A DNA stretch of 64,000 nucleotides from Cavia porcellus (Eukaryota > Chordata > Mammalia > Rodentia > Caviidae): assembly GCF_034190915.1 (NCBI RefSeq), contig NW_026947486.1, positions 82,254,044 to 82,318,043 of the forward strand. Direction: 5' to 3'. Below, piece by piece: positions 58,505-64,000 of the stretch (position 1 is the stretch's first letter; the number at the start of each line of letters is the position of its first letter). Under the pieces are notes generated by a model. The model was given only the letters and a program-made list of their open reading frames with translations, searched no databases and was not told where the DNA came from. Position numbers and translations under genes: made by a program.

Positions 58505-58992
58505 GTAGCATTTTAACCTCAATACATTACATGTCATGAAAGGCATACTGTCCATCACAGAAGTTTGTGCTTCCATTATTATTATTATTATTATCATCAT
58601 TATTTTTGAGACAGGATCTTGCTATATAGCTCAGGCTACCTGGATGCACTATGTAGCCAAGGCTGACCTTGAATAGCGATTCTCCTGTCTCAGTCTCCTG
58701 AATGCTGGGATTACAGGCATGCACCACCATGCCTGGCTTCATTATTATTTTTGAATGAAAAAAATTCATCATGGAAAACAGCTACTTTAACCACAGAGAA
58801 AAATAAGAATGATAATCCTTGGTGGACAAAAACTCATGATGGGGTGGGGGTGGGGCTGAAGCAAAATTTCAAGAAAAATTGCTATTTGATAACTCACTGT
58901 CCTGAAGCCCCAGACTACTTTCTGTAATCTCCAACATCCTGCATTCTGCTTTGCTAACTCTTATTAGCCATTCTCCTCCTTACTCTTTCTTA
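58505..58992 (+). repeat. Duplicated segment, copy 2
   Basis: Direct-orientation counterpart of 18344-18838, including the same antisense B1 (about 58600-58740). The right-hand match ends where L1 sequence begins, so the original duplication may have been longer. Confidence 0.82.
58600..58740 (-). repeat. B1-type SINE inside duplicated segment
   Basis: gagacaggatcttgctatatagctcaggc ... gctgggattacaggcatgcaccaccatgcc, at the same position as in copy 1. Confidence 0.88.
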
Positions 58993-58999
58993 ATGCGAC

Positions 59000-59144
59000 A
59001 ATGTAAAATTTTATTTACTTCTCTTTCCTTTTACTTTAAAAACAAAACCAAACCAAACCGTAAAACCAATACAGAATTTCAAAAAGATAGGAAATCAACA
59101 TTAGTTAATATATTGCATGTTGTTAGCTTAAAAGTAGTTGTTCA
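59000..59144 (-). mobile_element. L1 3' end, antisense
   Basis: aaccaatacagaatttcaaaaagataggaaatcaacattagttaatatattgcatgttgttag matches the antisense L1 3' UTR end, with a T-rich (sense A-rich) border at 59010-59035. At 59145 the sequence switches to sense ORF1. It is either the 3' part of a 5'-inverted insertion or the target of the next L1. Confidence 0.65.
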
Positions 59145-59232
59145 AACTGCAAGATGATGCAAAGAAAAATAAAATAAGATTGATAGGGATTAATGAAAAA
59201 GAAGGGGACAGCATAAAGGATGTCAAGAGGAT

Positions 59233-60626
59233 TTTTTTTAATTTTAATTTTTTAATTTTTAAAATTTTATTTAAGGAGAAAAAGGAAAAGCAGAAAAAGG
59301 GTACAAGTTATACAGAATTTCAAAAAAAAATAAACAGTAGGAAATCACTAGTTAATGCATTACATATTGTCATCTTAGAAATATTTGTTCAAGTTACAAG
59401 GTTAAAGCATATAAAGTGGACATTCAAACAGTGAGACTGCAAAGAGTTCTGTTCAATGATCCAACAAAACTCAGTAATATCGTTGTCTATCTTATACACT
59501 TAAATATACATGCAGTTATACCATTTAGAGCACTTTCTTTTCCTCTCTTTTGTACAATGACTATTACACATTTTGTGTTTTATTGCTCCCACAGTTCTTA
59601 TTACTTTTTTTGGAAGAGAGTAGAACCAAATGTGACATAACAGAACAGAGTCGGTTAAATCAAAAGGGTGGACATAATAGATAATGTAAAAACATAATAC
59701 AAGGTGATCAACAGTGGTTACCATAATGCTTCCTGCTATCTCAAATAGAATTGCCTATATCATCAGTTATAATAAAATTGAACAAAACAGTAAAGAACGA
59801 AACCAACAAAACCAAAACATTGGAGACATTACAGGTCTTCAAAAGTAGGTAATAATGAACCAGAATGGGCGTCATAATGAATCCCACTATCTTCACAGCT
59901 GTTGCCTAAGCTTTCAAACCTGGTTATATCAAACAAAACAGAATAGAGGAACATCAGTCAAAACAAGATGGTGAGAGCAATACAGGGCTTCAAATCAAGT
60001 TAACAGAAAATCAGAGTGGGTTACTATAATATATCCTGCTTTTTAAAAATTTATTTTTCCCTTAATTAAAAGGATAGAAATACAAAAGTAAATAAAATGG
60101 AGATTGAGATAAAAGAGGGTGTAACAACAAAACAGCGCATATCAAAACATAACCATTTAAGCAAAATAGTGTTTCACCACAAGATAATCCCGACATAAAA
60201 GTAGTTACCATATTGTCTCTTTCCTTGAAATCTTTGAGTATAATTTCGTGTACTGTAGCATCAAATATGTCAAAACAATGTAAAACCATTCAAGAGAATG
60301 ACAGTATTACAGAGTATTTAGAATCAACTAACAGAAAATGAACAATGGTTTCTGTATAATCTCCTTGTCTATAAAAGTTTTTGTTTATACTATCACATAT
60401 AATAAAATCCAATAAGATACAACATGTTAAGACCTATGGAGACAGAAGAACAAAAGCTTGATGGGTCTTCAAAACAAGATGATACCAAATCAGCACTACC
60501 TATTATGACGTTGTTTTCTCCAAAATAGCTGTTCCTGTCATCCAATCTCCTCTGCCTCATTTCTGTTGAGCTCTTTTTCTGTCATTAGTTGTCAGTTTGT
60601 CTTCTTCATTTTGTTTTCTGCTCCAT
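59233..60626 (-). other. 3' UTR of HAL1-like element
   Basis: Repeat marks near 60467, 60318, 59988 and 59837 (149-151 bp within each neighbouring pair; an A/T-rich block near 60040-60130 separates the pairs). The A/T block matches the young L1 3' UTR around 13407-13510. The last ~370 bp align with the young L1 3' end. Confidence 0.75.
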
Positions 60627-61643
60627 TCATTGTGGCCTCTCTGCCACTATTTCTGGATTCTTTGTATTTTTCTTTTTTAGAATATCCTGTAGTATTCTCT
60701 GTAGAGTTGAATTGGTGGTTGCATATTCCCCTAGTTCCTCTTTATCCTGAAAGCAACTTGTTTTTCCATCAATTTCCAGGGATAGTTGTGCAGGATATCT
60801 CAATCTTGGCTGGAGATTATTATCTTTCAAAGCTTGAAGTATTTCCCCCTATGCTCTTCATGATTTGATGGTTTGTGCTGAGAAGTCTGCTGTAATTCTG
60901 ATGGGTGTTCCCTTATAAGTGATCTGTTTCTTGTGTCTGGCGGCTTTTAATATTCTGTTCTTATATTGGATTTCTAGTATTTTGATTATTATATGCCTGT
61001 GTGTAGCTCTGTTTGGGTTGTAGGTGGCTGGGGTCCTGTATGCTTCATACATCTGAGTATCTTTATCTTTTACTAAATTAGGAAAATTCTCCTGGATTAT
61101 TTCTGTGAGTAGCTTTTGTAGTTCATTTGTTTGTGTCCCTACCTCTTCTGTCATGTTCTTAATTCTTAAATTATAGATCCTCTTATCATGTTCTAGTCTT
61201 TGTATTGTTATTGTTTGTTTACTTGTTATTTTTAAGAAGTTTTTCATTTCATGCTCCTATATTACAAATCTGCCCTCTAGTTCAGATAATATATCCTTAG
61301 TTTCTTTCAAGCTGTTATGCCAGTTTTCAATAGAGTTTTTAGTTTCTTGGTAATCTCTTTGAACCTGCTTCATGAATTCTATGTTTTCTCTATTTTCTCC
61401 ATCAAACAATTCTCCCCTCTTTTTCTGTTCTTCCATTCCACCATCTGCTTTTTCTTGGGTGGTGCTTAACATTTCTCTAACTATTCTACTTATGTCTTGC
61501 TTCAGGTCATTAATAACTTCATTCCTGAACTCCTCTATGAGGCTCTGGAGATAGCACTTTATGTCTATTGGTGCTGTGTCTGCTATTGCATGTTTCTCAG
61601 GATTGGGGGCTGAGGAGCCTTTCTTGTTGCTCCCTCTTTCCAT
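60627..61643 (-). pseudogene. ORF1 of HAL1-like element, three in-frame stops
   Basis: One uninterrupted frame of 338 codons from ATG at 61643, with no frameshift but three stops: TAG at 61259-61257, TGA at 60860-60858 and TAG at 60851-60849. The last two replace Arg and Trp positions just after [11 protein letters not shown], where the young L1 has RRAW. The N-terminus and coiled coil (about 1-150) differ strongly from the young L1 ORF1. The RRM-like (HRHIIIKI) and C-terminal parts ([27 protein letters not shown]) are well kept. The product would be an RNA-binding ORF1p homologue; this copy is dead. Confidence 0.85.
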
Positions 61644-62414
61644 ATTCTTTGTTCCTTATATATGCAAGCGTATATAGAAGGCCCAGCTTCCTTCCCTATT
61701 GGCCACAGTCTGATTGAATTGCGCTGGCTAGGTTTTTCCACCCACTGCAGCGCACCAGGAAGTTACGGACTGGGCAGCCTATGCGGGACCCGCTTCTCCA
61801 GGTCAACCTACTGAAGGCTTCACCACTAGGGTGCACATCCAGGGGCTGGGACCTGGGTTGTGCTAGCCTACTGGGTCTCAGCCAGCAGTGTCACATCGGC
61901 TAGGCACTGCTCAACAATCCCACTTGAGTGGGGATATGTGACTGAAGTCACTACAGCGCCCTGTTCTGGCAAGTCTGTCCAGACCCAGAATGTCCTGTGT
62001 TGGAGCCTCCTAGACCATAGAAGAGTCCCAGTTTCCCTCACTCACCACAGGTCAATGCACGGCTCCCCACCCGTCCAGCTCTCAACTCCATTCACCGATT
62101 CCCATTCTCAGAGCTTTTGTGTGTCTCTCTCCCTGCCGAGCCGATTCAGACGCAGCAGTGGTGGCAGGAAACCCAAAATGCAGCTTCAATGGTGCGGCTC
62201 CAGGTTCCATGCTGAGGCTTTTCTGTTCCTGTTACAGTACCAGGATTGCATTCCCAGGTGGTTTCTCTCAGCCCAGTTCATTCTTGGGTCAGGAGGGTAT
62301 ATCTCCTCTTGCTTATGATTCCTCACTCCGCACCATTCCTGGATTTTAAGCTGGGTCTCGCAGAGAGCCTGCATAGCTGCTGCAATCTGTCCACCGTGTT
62401 CTTGCCTCTCCCCA
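61644..62414 (-). promoter_or_regulatory. 5' region of HAL1-like element
   Basis: About 770 bp, GC-richer than the surroundings, with no tandem monomers. On the minus strand a CCAAT box (61702-61698) and TATA-like CATATATAAG (61664-61655) lie just before ORF1. The TATA-like site is only ~12 bp from the ATG, so it is unlikely to set the start. Promoter function is inferred from position only. Confidence 0.45.
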
Positions 62415-62914
62415 TCAAAAGGATATTTAGAGAAGTAATAGCTGAAAATTTCCCAAGCACGAGATCAGAAACTGACATCAGGTTCAGTGAAGCATATAGA
62501 ATTCCAAATAATCATAACCAAAATAAAACTACACCCAGACATATAATAACCACCATCCCAGAAATCCAACACAAAAATAGATTATTAAAAACTGTCAGAG
62601 AGAAAAGACAGGTCACTTATAAAGGAAAACCTATCAGAATCACAGTAGACTTCTCAGCACAAACAATAAAGTCAAGAAGACCATGGCGTGAAGTATTTCA
62701 GATCCTAAAGGAAAATGATTTCCAACCTAGACTGATGTACCCTGCAAAACTGTCATTCAAAATTGATGATGAAATACGATACTTCCATGACAAAGAACAG
62801 CTGAAAAACTTCATGAACACCAAGCCCACCCTGCAAAAAATATTGAGAGACAGTTTAGATACACACAGGAAAAAACCACTAAGCAAAGCAGATAATAATA
62901 GAACAGAAAGATAA
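62415..62914 (+). pseudogene. L1 ORF1, C-terminal part
   Basis: Counterpart of young ORF1 codons about 190-350 ([42 protein letters not shown]). The stop is displaced a few codons (ends NNRTER) because the usual TAA is lost. The N-terminal part is separated by the HAL1-like insertion. Confidence 0.85.
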
Positions 62915-62918
62915 AGAT

Positions 62919-64000
62919 GCAACAGCAGAGAGATAACATGTCAACAATAAACCAGCATGTAACAGTTATAACCATTAATGTAAATGGTGTCAATGCACCA
63001 ATCAAAAGAAACAGACTAGTAAAATAGATTAAGAAACAAAATCCAGGGGCTGGGGATTTAGCTCAGTGGCATAAGCACCTGCCTTGGAAGCAGGCAGTTG
63101 TGAGTTCGATCCCCGGTACCGGTAAAAAGGAAAAAGACAGAAAAAAAAAAAAAAAGAAACAAAATCCAACCATATGCTGTTTACAGGAAACCCATCTAAC
63201 CCACGAGGATACTCACAGACTGAAAGTCACAGGATGGAAAATAATACTTCACGCAACAGGAATCCAAAAAAAGCAGGAGTAGCCATTCTGTTTGCAGACA
63301 ATGTGAACTTTAAACCAACAATGATCATAAAGGACAAAGAAGGTCACTACATACTCCTTATGGGAAAACTCCAAGAGGAAGAGATAACTATCTTAAATAT
63401 ATGTGCACCAAACTCCAGAGCACCCAGTTATATAAAACAAGTATTACCAGAAATGAAAACTCAAATTATCAGTAACACAATTATAACAGGAGATCTTGAC
63501 ATGCCATTGACACCAAGGGACAGATCAACCAGACAGAAAATGAGCAAAGAAACAACAGCACTGAATCACACCTGTGAACAAATGGACTTGATAGACATAT
63601 ACAGAATGTTCCACCCAACAACATCAGAATACACATTCTTCTCAGCAGTACATGGGTCATTTTCTAAAACAGACCATATACTAGCTCACAGAACATAGTT
63701 AAACAAATGCAAAAGAGTTGAAATCATCCCTTGCATGTTATCAGATCATAGCGCTTTGAAATTAGAAATTAATGATAAAAGATACTGCAAAAATCCCACA
63801 AACACATGGAAACTGAATAACACACTCTTGAGTAATCAGTGGGTCACAGAAGAAATTAAAGAAGAAATTAAACAATACCTACAAGAAAATGAAAATGCAG
63901 ATACAATGTACCGGAATCTGTGGGATGCAATGAAAGCTGTCCTCAGAGGAAAATTTATTGCACTGAATTCCCACATCAGGAAAACCGAATGAATACAAAC
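62919..64000 (+). pseudogene. L1 ORF2, N-terminal part, broken
   Basis: ATG at 62919 in the same place as in the young L1. TAG replaces Trp37 (about 63027), an ID SINE interrupts codon ~42, a 1-base loss in an A run near 63270 shifts the frame, and another TAG lies near 63698. The endonuclease region otherwise follows the intact copy. Continues past the window. Confidence 0.85.
63046..63153 (+). repeat. ID-type SINE inserted in L1 ORF2
   Basis: Perfect 15-bp TSD aagaaacaaaatcca (63031-63045, 63154-63168). Head, A box and B box are intact; the anticodon position is TGG rather than TGC. The last transposition event visible at this locus. Confidence 0.96.

Larger units (their letters stand above)
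59233..62414 (-). mobile_element. ORF1-only L1 derivative (HAL1-like), apparently full length
   Basis: Read on the minus strand: GC-richer 5' region (62414-61644), ORF1 frame (61643-60627), ~80-bp spacer, L1-type 3' UTR with ~150-bp repeats (about 60540-59640), the conserved L1 3' end (59640-59270) and an A-rich tail (59270-59233). No ORF2 sequence is found between ORF1 and 3' UTR. It interrupts L1 ORF1 and is flanked by tcaagaggat (59223-59232) and tcaaaaggat (62415-62424), 9 of 10 matching. HAL1 elements of this plan are known in mammals and depend on L1 ORF2p. The exact 5' boundary rests on the TSD. Confidence 0.82.
59145..64000 (+). mobile_element. L1 close to the young family, split by HAL1-like element and ID SINE
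   Basis: The ORF1 part begins at about codon 163 (59145-59232) and resumes at 62415-62424 after the ORF1-only insertion, without loss. ORF1 end and ORF2 start follow, and the element runs off the window. By eye it agrees with the intact L1 at roughly 93% over the endonuclease region, so it is a fairly recent relative. Confidence 0.85.

Noticed and set aside
61655..61664. TATA box driving the HAL1-like ORF1
   Set aside because: It sits about 12 bp before the ATG, so a start 25-30 bp downstream would fall inside ORF1.

Overview
The window looks like one piece of a mammalian, very probably rodent, nuclear chromosome. The evidence is the repeat mix: tRNA-derived ID-type SINEs, 7SL-derived B1-type SINEs, at least one B1+ID composite, a young L1 with a monomeric promoter, MaLR/MLT1 LTRs, and ancient MIR and Tigger fossils. 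The ID consensus (CGGCATAAGCGCC in the D-arm region, anticodon-position TGC) and the B1 form do not look like mouse or rat. A squirrel-related or beaver/kangaroo-rat-type rodent is my guess, at low confidence. I find no host protein-coding exon, no tRNA or rRNA gene and no CRISPR. Every long reading frame belongs to a retroelement or is a shadow of one.

The centrepiece is a full-length, apparently intact L1 at 7395-14338. It has two 261-bp promoter monomers differing at one base, an open ORF1 (350 aa), an open ORF2 (1278 aa) with all endonuclease and reverse transcriptase catalytic residues, a 3' UTR, a poly(A) tail and a perfect 15-bp target-site duplication (TSD). It is a candidate live element.

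Layout: 1-7.2 kb holds SINEs, a solo LTR nested inside an ID SINE, MIRs and a 674-bp solo LTR. 7.4-14.3 kb is the young L1. 14.4-19.3 kb is mixed old repeats plus one arm of a ~490-bp duplicated segment. 19.6-24.2 kb is antisense L1 with a second L1 nested inside. 24.9-31.5 kb is one sense L1 split by two later L1 insertions, one of which was then hit by an ID SINE. 31.5-44.8 kb is ancient L1, MaLR, Tigger and L1 3' UTR tandem repeats. 44.8-46.7 kb carries two class I-like solo LTRs. 47.9-50.1 kb is the most repeat-poor stretch. 50.8-52.2 kb is a 5'-inverted (twin-primed) L1. 52.4-59 kb holds scattered SINEs, MIR and the second arm of the duplication. 59-64 kb is an L1 close to the young family that was split by an ORF1-only element on the minus strand (59233-62414) and then by an ID SINE (63046-63153), and runs off the window end.

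The most unusual item is the 59233-62414 element: L1-like 5' region, ORF1, then directly an L1-type 3' UTR and A-rich tail with no ORF2. It has the structure of a HAL1 (half-L1). Its 3' UTR, the young L1's 3' UTR and several old copies share a tandem repeat of about 150 bp. The pieces form one economy: L1 ORF2 supplies endonuclease and reverse transcriptase, and the ID and B1 SINEs and the ORF1-only element are its likely passengers, as their A tails and 10-16 bp TSDs suggest.
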